Shown here: positions 31,612 through 42,187 of the stretch, one piece after another | Numbering within the stretch: the stretch's first letter is position 1 | Layout: every line of letters starts with the position of its first letter | DNA from: Phycisphaerae bacterium | GTDB lineage: Bacteria; Planctomycetota; Phycisphaerae; Sedimentisphaerales; Anaerobacaceae | NCBI GenBank assembly: GCA_016782865.1 | Contig: JADHXR010000005.1 | Span: 1 to 64,000, forward strand | Length of the DNA: 64,000 bases | Direction of reading: 5' to 3' | Program-made: the position numbers and the translations under genes | The notes under the pieces: model-generated | The model's database searches: none | Seen by the model: only the letters and a program-made list of their open reading frames with translations | What the model was told of the DNA's origin: nothing

Positions 31612-33687
31612 TCAAACTCCTGTTTCGTTTCGCAAAAACTCGCAAGGCCTGAACCGCTCGCCGAATCTTTCGGCAAGCCAGTCGAGCCGAGACGCAATTG
31701 TTTCTAATCCTGTGTCATACGCATACTTGAGCACGCCGCCCCGAAAATCCGGAAAGCCGGTTCCCAGCACCATCGCGACGTCGATGTCCGATTGGCGCTG
31801 GGCTATCTTCTCCTGCACAACACGGAACGCCTCGGCAACCATTCGCAGAACGAGGCGGTCGGTAATCTCGTCGGCTCCGACGTCGCGTGCTGTTTTGCCC
31901 GCTTCGTTCTGTACATTCGCGATGATGTCTCGGGTCGTGCGACTATTCTTGGGAGTATAGTCGCCTTCTTCGTATCTGTAAACCCCGCAGGCGGTTTTCT
32001 GGCCGAGACATCCCTGCTCGACCAGGGACGCCGCGATCCGCGACAGCGGCATGTGTGTGGCAAAAGCCTTGCACATCTGCTTGTCGGTGAATGCAAGAAT
32101 GTCTATTCCCGCCATGTCTATCAGCGTCAGCGGTCCCATGGCAAAGCCAAAACCGACCATCGCGGCGTCGACGGCACGCGGGTCGGCCCCGTCTTCCAGG
32201 AGCCTGAACGCCTCTTTCAGATACGGGATGAAGATCCGATTGACAACAAACCCTTCGCGATTGTTCACCAAGACGGGCGTCTTTCGTATATCCTTGACGA
32301 ACTTCATGGCCGCTGCAATAACGCCGGCATTTGTGCCATCGCGCCGGATCACTTCGACCAGAGGCATTCTGTGGGCCGGGTTGAAAAAGTGCAGGCCGAT
32401 GAGACGTTCCGGACGGGTGAGTTTCTCAGCCAGCTCATCGAGGTTTATCGTCGAGGTGTTCGAGGCGATAATGGCATCACTGCGGCAGATGGCCTCGATT
32501 TTCCCCATGACCTCACGCTTGACAGTGATTTCCTCGAATACCGCCTCTATGACAATGTCCACCGAGGCTATGTCTTGCCAGCTCTGCGCAACCGAGATTC
32601 GCTGGATCATCTCATTCGCCCGATCTCGGCGCATTTTTCCCCGCTCGACCTGTTTTTCCACAGATGTTTGAATCCGCTTAATCGCCCTATCGGTAGCTTG
32701 CTCATCGGCATCTGTCATTATCACCGCCAGGCCAGCGGCGGCAAGTGCCTGAGCAATGCCTGCGCCCATCGAGCCGGTCCCGACGACCGCTGCCGTGGCG
32801 ATCTTTGCCGGGGCGATCTGCTCGGACTCCGGCACTTTGCCGGTTTTTCGCCCGGCGAAGAAGACATATATTTTGTTCCGAGTCGCAAGAGTGTCCATGC
32901 ACGCGGCGAAGCCCTGCTGTTCCTTATCGAGGCCCGCTTGGTACGATTCGTCCAAACCTGTTCGGACGGCTTCAATTATCTTCTTCGGCGCTATGATCTC
33001 AGGTCGAACCTTCTCGATAAGCTTCTGCGCCTGTTCGAAGGCCTTTTCATTTGCTCTTATATCGGAGACCTTGTCGGTTCGCCGGCTGGCTGCAACGGGA
33101 GTCTTCTCTGACGCCAACAGTCCACGGGCCGTCTCAATAAGTTGAACGCCTTGGCAGATCGCATCGACAAGCCCCAACTCAAGCGCAGCGCCCGCATCAA
33201 TCGGCTTTGCCGTCAGAAGCATCCGCAGCGCTGCCTCGACACCGATGAGCCTGGGCAATCGCTGCGTTCCTCCGGCGCCGGGATTGATCGCCAGTGTGAC
33301 CTCGGGACTGCTGAACTTGCTGCCGTGCGTGCAGACTCGAAAACGACAGGCCATTGCCAGTTCCAGCGCACAGCCCATCACTTTTCCTGTCACAGCAGCT
33401 ACGGAAGGCTTTTGCGAGTCTTCCACTGTGTCAAGCACATCCTGGAAAATGCGCGACATTTCTATCGCTTCTTTAGCCGAAAATATCCCATCAAATAGGT
33501 TAACGTCCGCACCGGCGCTGAAATGATCGCCGGTACCGGTCACGATGATCCCGCGAACATCCTCGTCGGCGTTGGCGAGGTTGACAGCAGCCCCAAGCTC
33601 ATCAAGCAGCTCAAAACCAATAGCGTTGAGTGGCGGGTCGTCCAGAGACAAGATGCAAACACCATCGGATTTGCTGTATTCGATCAT
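31612..33687 (-). CDS. FadJ/FadB-like enoyl-CoA hydratase/3-hydroxyacyl-CoA dehydrogenase, 691 aa
   Basis: Start taken at 33687 (MIEYSKSDG). N-terminal crotonase domain with HFSAGADVNLF and ELAMACRFRV; the NAD-binding motif VVGTGSMGAGIAQALAAAGL near residue 300; 3-hydroxyacyl-CoA dehydrogenase domain with GLHFFNPAHRMPLVE and the C-terminal repeat. Catalyses hydration of enoyl-CoA and oxidation of the hydroxyacyl-CoA in beta-oxidation-like ring-degradation or fatty-acid steps. Its stop is two bases before the next start, so the genes are coupled. Confidence 0.9.
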   Translation of the reverse strand: MIEYSKSDGVCILSLDDPPLNAIGFELLDELGAAVNLANADEDVRGIIVTGTGDHFSAGADVNLFDGIFSAKEAIEMSRIFQDVLDTVEDSQKPSVAAVTGKVMGCALELAMACRFRVCTHGSKFSSPEVTLAINPGAGGTQRLPRLIGVEAALRMLLTAKPIDAGAALELGLVDAICQGVQLIETARGLLASEKTPVAASRRTDKVSDIRANEKAFEQAQKLIEKVRPEIIAPKKIIEAVRTGLDESYQAGLDKEQQGFAACMDTLATRNKIYVFFAGRKTGKVPESEQIAPAKIATAAVVGTGSMGAGIAQALAAAGLAVIMTDADEQATDRAIKRIQTSVEKQVERGKMRRDRANEMIQRISVAQSWQDIASVDIVIEAVFEEITVKREVMGKIEAICRSDAIIASNTSTINLDELAEKLTRPERLIGLHFFNPAHRMPLVEVIRRDGTNAGVIAAAMKFVKDIRKTPVLVNNREGFVVNRIFIPYLKEAFRLLEDGADPRAVDAAMVGFGFAMGPLTLIDMAGIDILAFTDKQMCKAFATHMPLSRIAASLVEQGCLGQKTACGVYRYEEGDYTPKNSRTTRDIIANVQNEAGKTARDVGADEITDRLVLRMVAEAFRVVQEKIAQRQSDIDVAMVLGTGFPDFRGGVLKYAYDTGLETIASRLDWLAERFGERFRPCEFLRNETGV

Positions 33688-33715
33688 TTCACTCGGACCT
33701 TCGGCGCGGTTTCGG

Positions 33716-34681
33716 TTAGACTTCAAGCGTCAGTTTAAGCGAGTCTTTGGCGCAGTCGGCGTACATTTCGAAGGCCTCGGCAGCCTTGTCCCATGGCATT
33801 CGGGGCGTGACCATCTCTGTCAGCGCCGAAGCTCGATCGTCAAGAACCATATCCGCCGCAGTCTGGAAGAAGGAACCACACTCGGGGCCGACACACGTGT
33901 TAATCTGGATCTCCTCCCGGAAGACATGATACCAGGGGAACTCCTGCTGCTCATAATGTGGCATGCCGAACACGAACAGTCTGCCTCCATGCTTGGGCAG
34001 ATGCGCGGCGGTCTTGAGCGAATCAACAAAGCCCACCACCTCGACTGCCAAATCAACCATCTGCTCGCCGGTCAGCTCCTTTGTGACCTTAACAACATCC
34101 TCTTTCGAGGCGTCGATGATGTGATCGGCACCGTAACGCCTGGACCATTCCAGACGCCAGTCGAGCAGATCGGTCGCAATAACCATACTTGCTCCCATCA
34201 GCCGCAGCACGTGCGTGAATATTAACCCCATCGGACCCTGCCCGATCACGGCACAGGTTTGTCCGATCACTCCATCCGTCCGCGTCAGCGCCCGGAGCAC
34301 CGTTGCCAGCGGCTGGGCGACAACCAGCGCCGCCGGGTCGGGGGCGTTCCGCGGCAGGCGGGCAATCGCGGGAGGTCGAGAGATTATGTACTCGGCAAAT
34401 CCGTAATAGCCCTGCGGTTGGGCGAGCACCAATGTCCCTTCCTCCCAGCCGTCGCAGCGAGACTCAACTACAGTGCCTATGTTTTCGTGCCCGGCCCAAC
34501 CGACAGGGTTAGGGAAGTCAATGTCACCCCAGAGGCCTTCGCCGGTGTATTGGCCCATGTTGCTGCCGCATAGGGCCACGTGGCTGCATTGCACCAGAAC
34601 CTCACCTTCGGCCGGTTCGGGCTTTGGTGCGTCATCCAGCATCGCAATTCTTCTCGGTTCCACTATTTGGATTGCTCTCAT
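33716..34681 (-). CDS. Zinc-type alcohol dehydrogenase (MDR family), 321 aa
   Basis: Medium-chain dehydrogenase with a catalytic-domain ALCGSN region, GWAGHENIGTV zinc/His segment and the Rossmann motif VIGQGPMGLIFTHVLRLMG. The structural-zinc four-cysteine loop is missing or reduced. First gene of the operon; might oxidise a hydroxyacyl-CoA or ring alcohol, similar in position to 6-hydroxycyclohexene-carbonyl-CoA dehydrogenase in benzoyl-CoA pathways. Substrate not proven. Confidence 0.82.
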   Translation of the reverse strand: MRAIQIVEPRRIAMLDDAPKPEPAEGEVLVQCSHVALCGSNMGQYTGEGLWGDIDFPNPVGWAGHENIGTVVESRCDGWEEGTLVLAQPQGYYGFAEYIISRPPAIARLPRNAPDPAALVVAQPLATVLRALTRTDGVIGQTCAVIGQGPMGLIFTHVLRLMGASMVIATDLLDWRLEWSRRYGADHIIDASKEDVVKVTKELTGEQMVDLAVEVVGFVDSLKTAAHLPKHGGRLFVFGMPHYEQQEFPWYHVFREEIQINTCVGPECGSFFQTAADMVLDDRASALTEMVTPRMPWDKAAEAFEMYADCAKDSLKLTLEV

Positions 34682-35089
34682 TGGTTATCTCTTTAATCTT
34701 AATTGCCAAAGAAGCACATAAGCCATCTAACCGTCAATATCCGTACAGAGATTAGAGCACACAATCCGGCCCCAGGCAAGCGGAATATCGCTGCCCACAG
34801 TTGCTCACCTGGCCTTTGGACACAGACTCCTTTCCGGGCGTAAAGTCGGCAATCCGCGAAGATCCGACAAGATATGGCAAGATAGACGCGTTGCAGCATT
34901 TGCTCGGCGCCGATGTAGTTCATATATTTTACGAAATGCCTGAGCAGAACCGACGTCAGGTCACCGCGCATGGGAGAAACTCGATGCTCTACAATGAGCG
35001 ATAGTTATTGATCAGTCATATCCAAGGGTCGTGCTTCACCGCGCGACATTTGCTGATATCTGAAGCATTGGAGGGGGGAGAATTCAATA
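34682..35089. other. Intergenic region
   Basis: Divergent spacer between the acyl-CoA operon and the TPR gene. No gene or clear structure seen; GGAGGGGGGAG at about 35070 serves the TPR gene. Confidence 0.4.
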
Positions 35090-36109
35090 ATGGCACAGGC
35101 TAAAACGCCGTTCACAAGACACCAGAGAGTAATTATTGCTGTGGCCCTTCTCTGTAGTTCGTTGATACTTCCTGTCGGCACAGCCGGTGCAAGGATAGCG
35201 CAGGAAAAGAAGACCTATACCCATACCTCATTGCGAGCGATGGCCAGAGTCTATATGGCTTCCGGCAGCTACGATAAAGCACAGCCTTTGTTGGCCAGTG
35301 CGCTGGATTTGGCAAAAGCCTCGAACGCCTCTGATTCCGACGTGTGCGCCTGTGCGCTTGATCTGGCGTATCTGTACAAGAATCAGGGCAAACTGGACGA
35401 GGCCGAGACGATATGCCTGTCCGGTCTGGAATTGCAGGAAAAGGTGCACGGCCCAAGGCATCCCTTTGTGGCTTACACGCTGAGAATCTTGGGCGAGATA
35501 TACCGCCGGCAGGGTCGATATCGAGAGGCTGCGGATTCACTGGAACGGGCGATGGCGATTATGCGCCGAGTCAGCAGCGAGGATGACCCCGACATGGCGC
35601 CACTCAAGGTCGACATGGCTCGCCTGCTGGTTGCAAAGGGTGACTTTACGCAAGCCGAGTCTTATTTCAATAAGGCGATAGCCGTGATTGAAGGCAGCTA
35701 CGGGCCCACGCATCTCTATACGACAAGGGTGCTCACCAGTATGGCGGCGCTGCGTGTGCTGCAGGGCCGATATGCTCAGGCTGAAGCATTGATTTCCAGA
35801 GCGTTGCCTGTCCAGGAAAAGGTCTATGGCCCGAATCCTCATTTCCTCGTACCAGCCTGGCTGGTCATGTCACAGGTGTACAAGGCCAAGGGTGACCTGA
35901 CCAATGCGAAGCTGCTGCTGGCCAGATCTTTAAGTGCGGCGGAAAAACGCCCCGTTCCCGGTCACCTGATCGAGGTTCTCGATACGCTTGTTCAGCTGCA
36001 CAGTGAGACCGGGGACGCGAAAGAAGTAGCGAAGCTGCAGCAGCGTGTTCGCAAGCTCCGTGCAAGCAAGCAGTTTGCCTACGCCGCCACTGCAAGAACT
36101 CTTCAATGA
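35090..36109 (+). CDS. Exported tetratricopeptide-repeat protein, 339 aa
   Basis: Signal sequence (VIIAVALLCSSLILPVGTAGA) followed by about six TPR units of the kinesin-light-chain type (for example YLYKNQGKLDEAETICLSGL and EIYRRQGRYREAADSLERAM). Protein-protein scaffold in the periplasm or on the surface. A 295-base gap without features separates it from the next gene. Confidence 0.85.
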   Translation: MAQAKTPFTRHQRVIIAVALLCSSLILPVGTAGARIAQEKKTYTHTSLRAMARVYMASGSYDKAQPLLASALDLAKASNASDSDVCACALDLAYLYKNQGKLDEAETICLSGLELQEKVHGPRHPFVAYTLRILGEIYRRQGRYREAADSLERAMAIMRRVSSEDDPDMAPLKVDMARLLVAKGDFTQAESYFNKAIAVIEGSYGPTHLYTTRVLTSMAALRVLQGRYAQAEALISRALPVQEKVYGPNPHFLVPAWLVMSQVYKAKGDLTNAKLLLARSLSAAEKRPVPGHLIEVLDTLVQLHSETGDAKEVAKLQQRVRKLRASKQFAYAATARTLQ

Positions 36110-36404
36110 GAAGGCGACCGTGAAAAGAGCATCGCACAAATCATTTCATTCTCTCGAAAAAGAAATCCGCCCATCTTTGACAGGAACAGCTCGCTCGGTT
36201 TGCTGCTGAAGATTGACATTCCCGAGATGTTGAACAAGCTTGCGTTTGTAACGAAAGTCTGTTATTGTCAAGCGGCACGTCTTGAGAAAACCCAGGTTTG
36301 GCAGCCGAACAGCAACGCGAAGCCTAAATGAGAGAATAGTGCTGACAAGAACACAATCGACCGGATGCCCGGTTTGATCCGTCTTCCGGATATGCAACTA
36401 AAGA

Positions 36405-39400
36405 ATGAACCATAGTCCAACGAAAAAACCCGACCTGGCGTGTTTCGTACTTGCCGCAGCTCTTGTGCTGTCTCTGGCGGTCCCGGCAGAGTTGAGAGCA
36501 GCTTCTTCGCAGAACTTCGAGACAAATCCTTATAGTCTGCAGGTGCGTGAACAGATCGGTAAGTTGAAATCGCCTAATGAAAATGCGCGTGCCGCAGCGG
36601 CCGAGGCATTGGGATTCCTTCGGGCCTACCCCGCCGGAGATGCTCTCGTCGAAGCGCTGGGTGATGCATCGGCCAACGTCAGGCGAGAGGCGGCCATGTC
36701 GCTTGCGTGGTGCGGCGCCAGAGAACACATCCGGCCATTGCTTGATGTTTTGGACGATGAGGACTGGGCGGTAAGGCAGGCGGCATGTGCCGCACTGAAC
36801 AATCTGACGGCGATGGAGTTTGCCTATGACGCACTGGCGGTGCCGGACGTAAGGGCAAAGCAGATCGCGCGATGGCGTCGGTGGTGGTCCTCGGTCCCGA
36901 ACGACCGCGCCCCTCGTCAAGCGTTTCGTCTGGCTGCAGGCGGCGATCTCGAAGGCCGCCTCAGAGCGGTTCGTGCCCTGGGTACGTTCGGAGCAGAGGG
37001 GGCGGCCGAAACGCTGCTGGCGCTGATCGAGCCCTATCGTGAGAGCGTATACGAGAAGATACAGCCGGTTGAAAGGACGATGGTTCAGGCAGCGATGCGA
37101 AGCCTTGCACGTCTGCGCGAACCGGCAGCGCTGCCGGTCCTGATTAAATTTCTGGACGGCGCAGGCTGGGCCAGATACGCCGCCGGCGCTCTCGGGCTCT
37201 ACGGCGACCCCGCGGCAATCCGGCCTTCGGTACAGGCTTACCCGCAATTTGCAAAGAATATGTTTAGAGAGTTGGCCGAGGTTTATCCTCGTGACGACAT
37301 GGCCAGATTGGGTTGGGACCCGCAGGATCGAATGTATGAAACGCCGTATGCGATTATGGTTGCCATATCGCGATTGCCGCTCGATGATCCGGACGACCTT
37401 AGAGTTCTCAGCGCCATTGTCCCCTTGATCGTGGCGAACATCCCTTCGGACTGGGACGGCGGTCTGCTCTACGAACAGGAAGCCCATCAACTGGTGGCGG
37501 CGTACCTGCTGGAACTAACGGGCTTTCGAGACACCGCTATCGACGCGGCTTTACATGCGGCTGCGAATCTCGACGGGATCGGCGCCTACTACGACGACCG
37601 CAAGAGCGCAAAGCGGATACTTGGTGGACAGTCAGCGGCACAAATGGATTCTCTTTCCGATTCAAGATCGGTGATCGAGGACAATCTCAAACTGATCGCC
37701 CGGGCCCGCCACGGAGACGTGCCGTATCTTGCGCATTGGCTGCCCGCTCTGTGCCGGGACGAAGAAGATATTCCACGGCTTGTCGGCCTGCTCGCTCACG
37801 GCAATCATTGGATAAGAATAAATGCCGCCAAGGCGCTGATGTTCATGGATGCAAGAGCTGCTGTCGAGCCTTTGGGCAAACGGCTGGCCGCCTCGTACCC
37901 TGAAGGCGCCTATCGTTTCTCAGGCGTGCTCGAACACGCAGAGTACAACGATCCGACGCCGAGATGGCGAGAGGCGTTCGTCCACGCTCTCGGCCGGCTC
38001 GGAGCAGCTCAGTACGGGCCTCTGCTTGTGAGTATCCTCCAAGACGAGCGAAATGTCATCGACGTGCGTCACGCAGCGGCGATTGCTTTGGACGAGTTGG
38101 GTACGCCCGAGGCTCTTGCGGCGCTCGCAAGGGCTGACAAGCAGCACGAGTTCCACACGGTACGGCTCGTGGCCCGCGAGGCACTCTGGAAAAGGCGACT
38201 CCTAAAACCAGCTCAGCGAGCCTCCATTGCTGTCAAGCCTGAGACTATCGCAAAGACGACGCCGGAGAGTAACCGGCCCCAGGCGGTCATATTCATAAAG
38301 GACCGGAACAAGTTGCGCACCGATTTTAACGATCAGAGCGGCGTCGATCCGTGGCGCGAGACCTACTCTGTCACCAACTCCGGCCCGACGATGCGCGTCG
38401 GAAAGAATATCTGCATTCTCCGCCCCGCCGCCCCGGATGGACAAGTAACGCCGCTGACAAACTTCGACGGTGGTTTTGTCGCCGACTGCGAATTGTCCTG
38501 GGATGCAAAGAAGGTGATTTTTGCACGGCGGCTCAATAGCGAGGACCGTCACTGGAGTGAGGTCCCGTACGAAAAGCCCGTTCTTCGAGAGCCGGGCGAG
38601 TCCGTGCTGGGCGGCAAAGATGATCCGTGGTGGCATTTGTGGGAGATGAACATTGACGGGGCGGGATTGAAGCAGCTTACGTTCGGGCCATATCACGACG
38701 TCAATCCCATATACCTGCCCGACGGTCGTATCATGTTCTCTTCGACGCGCATCGGCATGCGGGACGAATATCACGGCTTCCCATGCACGGGATTGACCGT
38801 TTGCAACTGCGACGGCAGCGATGTCCATTGCGTAGGTTTCAACCTGGGAGGCGATAGAGAACCGGCCATGCTCGATGACGGGCGCATCGTGTTCTCACGT
38901 CTTGATCTTTTCTATTCCAGGCTGAAAACCGAAATTACGGTTCAGGCGGTGTTCCCGGATGGGACAAAAAACGTCACGCTCTACGGCCCGGAGCGGCGGG
39001 ACTTCTGGCATCAGGTCACGCGCAAGAGCAAGGTGAACGGCTGGTCGGAGTCGCCACCCAGACATCGCCCTTTGCGCCTGACTCAGCCGCAGCCCTTCGA
39101 CGACGGGCGCATCGTTTGCGCAACCCAGGGAGGACTCACACTCATAGGTCCGGGCAAAAGCCGAGAGACGATTATCCCCCATGACAAGAAGATGGCGGTA
39201 ACCTGTCCCTATCCGCTGGGCGACGGCAAGATTCTCTGTTCGGCGTCCATCAAGCGGTTCGAGATTGAGGGCAGAGTCTACACCGCGACCAGTGACGAGT
39301 ACACCAAGCACGAGGGGACATTCCATCTGAGCAAAGCGACAAACGTCGACCTGGGGTTATACATGCTCGATGCCGCCACGGGCGAGCTGGAATTGCTCTA

Positions 39401-40092
39401 TAACGATCCTGACTGGGCTGAGTTCGACGCCAGGCCTGTCAGAGCGAGGCAGCGACCGGTCATGCTGGCCGAAGGTCTCGATACGCGCAATGATTCGTAC
39501 ACGGCTCGGTTCTTCTGTAATTCCGTGCGAACCTCACGCCAATCGCGGGTGACAACTCGCGGCAAATTCGTGCGCGTGATTGAAGGGATGCCCATCGTCT
39601 CCAGGCACAAGACACAGCAGAATCCGCCGGGGATACTCTGGCGCAATCATGGCGGCGTCCACGCCCGGGTGCTCGGCACTGCGCCGCTGGGAGCGGATGG
39701 ATCATTCTACGTGGAAGTCCCTGCGGACCGGCTTATCCACGTGCAGGTCCTCGACAGCGACCGGCGGGTGGTCGGAAACCAGCTCATCTGGATGTACGCG
39801 CGCCCGGGCGAGAGACGAAGCAGCATCTCTTTAGTGTCCTTGCTAGTCCTTACCATGGATGTACGCGCGCCCGGGCGAGAGACGAAGCTGTGTGGGATGC
39901 CATGAAAAACCAGACACGAACCATCTGCCCAATCACTTTGCCCCCACGGCAAAGATCGAACCTGTCCGGATGCTCCCGAACGGCGACGAATTCACATACC
40001 GCGCGAAGGCATGGCTCAAAGGCACACTGCCTGATGAAACCGAGGAACGCGCTCGTGTCGTGCGGGCAATCAATCTGATCGGCAGACATTGA
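36405..40092 (+). pseudogene. HEAT-repeat/beta-propeller/c-type-heme protein, broken by 67-bp repeat
   Basis: Signal peptide (LACFVLAAALVLSLAVPAEL), HEAT repeats to about residue 610, then a TolB/hydrazine-synthase-alpha-like propeller (FDGGFVADCELSWDAKKVIF, IYLPDGRIMFSSTR, CTGLTVCNCDGS). The frame stops at 39905, but 33 bases (39789-39821) recur at 39856-39888, and removing the 67-bp unit restores 1206 continuous codons ending with CVGCHE (heme c motif) and the C-terminus RAINLIGRH. The heme-binding tail is thus lost in the sequence as given. Large proteins of this design are common in planctomycetes; role unknown. Either a real mutation or an assembly/read error. Confidence 0.85.
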
Positions 40093-40213
40093 GACCGGCG
40101 ATTGGCCCTTTCGCAAGTGAGGTTCTTATTCGTTTACAAGCGCTTGAATCGGCGGGCAACGGAGGATAACATACGCTGTCGGTTTTCCTGGTACTTGTTG
40201 ATATCCGTAATAT

Positions 40214-42166
40214 ATGGCGATCGTAACATTAAATGACATTCATGTAGCCTTCGGCCCCGAGGTCGTTTTGGATAAGTTGAATCTTTCGCTGCATCCAGGC
40301 GAAAAAGTCGGTATGGTCGGAGCCAACGGCGCAGGCAAGAGTACAATCCTGAACCTGATCGCAGGCCAGATCGCCCCGGACATTGGCCGGGTGGCCAAGC
40401 AGAAGGGCCTGGCCATCGGTTACCTGCGACAGGAGACGGCTTTCAGCGGCAAACGCACGATTATGCAAGAGATGCACGCCGGCGTCGAGCATCTGCTGAA
40501 ACTTCAACGTTCGATCCAAAACGTCTCCGGCGAAATGGAAAGGCTTACCGGCTCGGCGTTGCAGGCCAAGATGAAGCAGTATGATCGCCTTTGCCACAAT
40601 TTCGAGATTGCCGGCGGGTACGCATATGAGATTCGCATCCACGCGACTCTGGCAGGGCTTGGTTTTGCGCCGGAGCTGCATTACGCCAAGACTTCGGGAC
40701 TGAGCGGGGGACAGTTGTCGCGTTTGGCTCTGGCCCAGGTCCTGATGCTGGAAACGGAGCTGCTGCTCCTGGATGAGCCTACCAATCATCTGGATCTGCG
40801 GGCAATCGAATGGCTGGAGCGATTCTTAACAAGCTACAGCGGCTCTGCGGTTATCATCAGTCACGACAGGAGTTTGCTGGATAAAGTCGCGTGTAAGATA
40901 ATTGAAGTTGATAAGCGACAGGCCCGCGTCTGGAACGGCAACTACAGCAACTATGTGCAGACCAAAGACACCGTGCGATTACACCAGGAGCGGGAGCACC
41001 GCAAACGCGTCGAAATGGTCGAACGAACGCTGGACTTCATCGCCCGCAACAAGGATCAGGAGGGCATGCGCAAAACCGCTCGCGGGCGCAAGACCCGCCT
41101 GAATCGTCTGCTCAAGGAGAACCCTGATTTCCTGGACAAACCATCCAATCAAAAGACTATCAACTTTTCGTTCGGCAACACCGGTCGGGCGAGCGATTTG
41201 GTGTTGCGCTGCGAAGGGCTGGGCAAATCCTTTGGCGATCTGACACTCTTCGAGAACCTGACGTTTGACGTGCTCAGCCGTGAACGCATAGGAATCACCG
41301 GACCCAACGGCACGGGTAAAAGTACGTTTTTGCGATTAGCTCTCGGTCAGCTCGAACCGTCGGCGGGCAGCATTCGCATGGGCAAGAGTCTCGGCGTGGG
41401 CTATCTCGACCAGCACGGCGATGTGCTGGATTCGTCTATGAGCGTCTTGGATGAGGCCTCGAGCGCCAATCCCAAGCTCTCGTCGGAACAGGTCCGCAGT
41501 CGGCTCGGCGCTTTTCTCTTCACGGGTGACGATGTGTTCAAAAAGTGCGGGGATCTGAGCGGGGGCCAGCGAAATCGTCTGATGCTCTGCAAATTGGTTC
41601 TGGCCGAACCCGATGTTCTGGTGATGGATGAGCCAACGAACCATCTGGATATCGCCAGTCGAGAGATGCTCGAGACAGCGCTGGCCGACTACACGGGAGC
41701 TATGATCGTGGTTAGCCACGATCGCTACTTCCTGGACCGGGTGGCCGATAGACTGATAGTGGTCGGCTCCGATGAGCTGGGCGGGCGCTGTCTGGGCAAA
41801 ACGGCGTTCGTCGACGTGAGACCCGTGTATTCACACTATGCATCTTTGGTTCGCAAACGTATAGAGGCCAGGCAGCAGAAAGCTGAATCGCGAGCCGGCG
41901 GCCCCAGGAAACGCCGGTCGGCCAGTGCTCAGGACAAGGGCCGCCCCAAGGCGCCTGAAGAACTCAGGCGGTTCAACAAGTACTCGGCCGAACAAATTGA
42001 AGAGCTGATCACCGAGCTCGAGCAGGAACTGGCCGAGATGAAAGAACGTTTTGGCGAAGCGACGATTTATAAGAATCCCGAGCAGCTCGCAGAACTGCAG
42101 AGCGGTTATGACGCCAAGACTGAGGAATTGAAACTGCTCTACCGGGCATACGAACGTCACGCATGA
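40214..42166 (+). CDS. ABC-F family ATPase, 650 aa
   Basis: Two ABC cassettes without transmembrane segments: Walker A GANGAGKST and GPNGTGKST, signatures LSGGQLSRL and LSGGQRNRL, Walker B LLLLDEPTNHLD and VLVMDEPTNHLD, separated by the P-site linker, and a C-terminal coiled coil (EELITELEQELAEMKERFGEA). ABC-F proteins act on the ribosome E site (Uup, YheS, EttA) in translation rescue or antibiotic resistance. Uup-like by its C-terminal coil. Chromosomal housekeeping type. Confidence 0.93.
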   Translation: MAIVTLNDIHVAFGPEVVLDKLNLSLHPGEKVGMVGANGAGKSTILNLIAGQIAPDIGRVAKQKGLAIGYLRQETAFSGKRTIMQEMHAGVEHLLKLQRSIQNVSGEMERLTGSALQAKMKQYDRLCHNFEIAGGYAYEIRIHATLAGLGFAPELHYAKTSGLSGGQLSRLALAQVLMLETELLLLDEPTNHLDLRAIEWLERFLTSYSGSAVIISHDRSLLDKVACKIIEVDKRQARVWNGNYSNYVQTKDTVRLHQEREHRKRVEMVERTLDFIARNKDQEGMRKTARGRKTRLNRLLKENPDFLDKPSNQKTINFSFGNTGRASDLVLRCEGLGKSFGDLTLFENLTFDVLSRERIGITGPNGTGKSTFLRLALGQLEPSAGSIRMGKSLGVGYLDQHGDVLDSSMSVLDEASSANPKLSSEQVRSRLGAFLFTGDDVFKKCGDLSGGQRNRLMLCKLVLAEPDVLVMDEPTNHLDIASREMLETALADYTGAMIVVSHDRYFLDRVADRLIVVGSDELGGRCLGKTAFVDVRPVYSHYASLVRKRIEARQQKAESRAGGPRKRRSASAQDKGRPKAPEELRRFNKYSAEQIEELITELEQELAEMKERFGEATIYKNPEQLAELQSGYDAKTEELKLLYRAYERHA

Positions 42167-42187
42167 TCAGACGTATCCGGCCGGTGC

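Noticed and set aside
31792-33111. Plus-strand frame of 439 codons
   Set aside because: Shadow of the FadJ-like gene; no motifs and no ribosome site.
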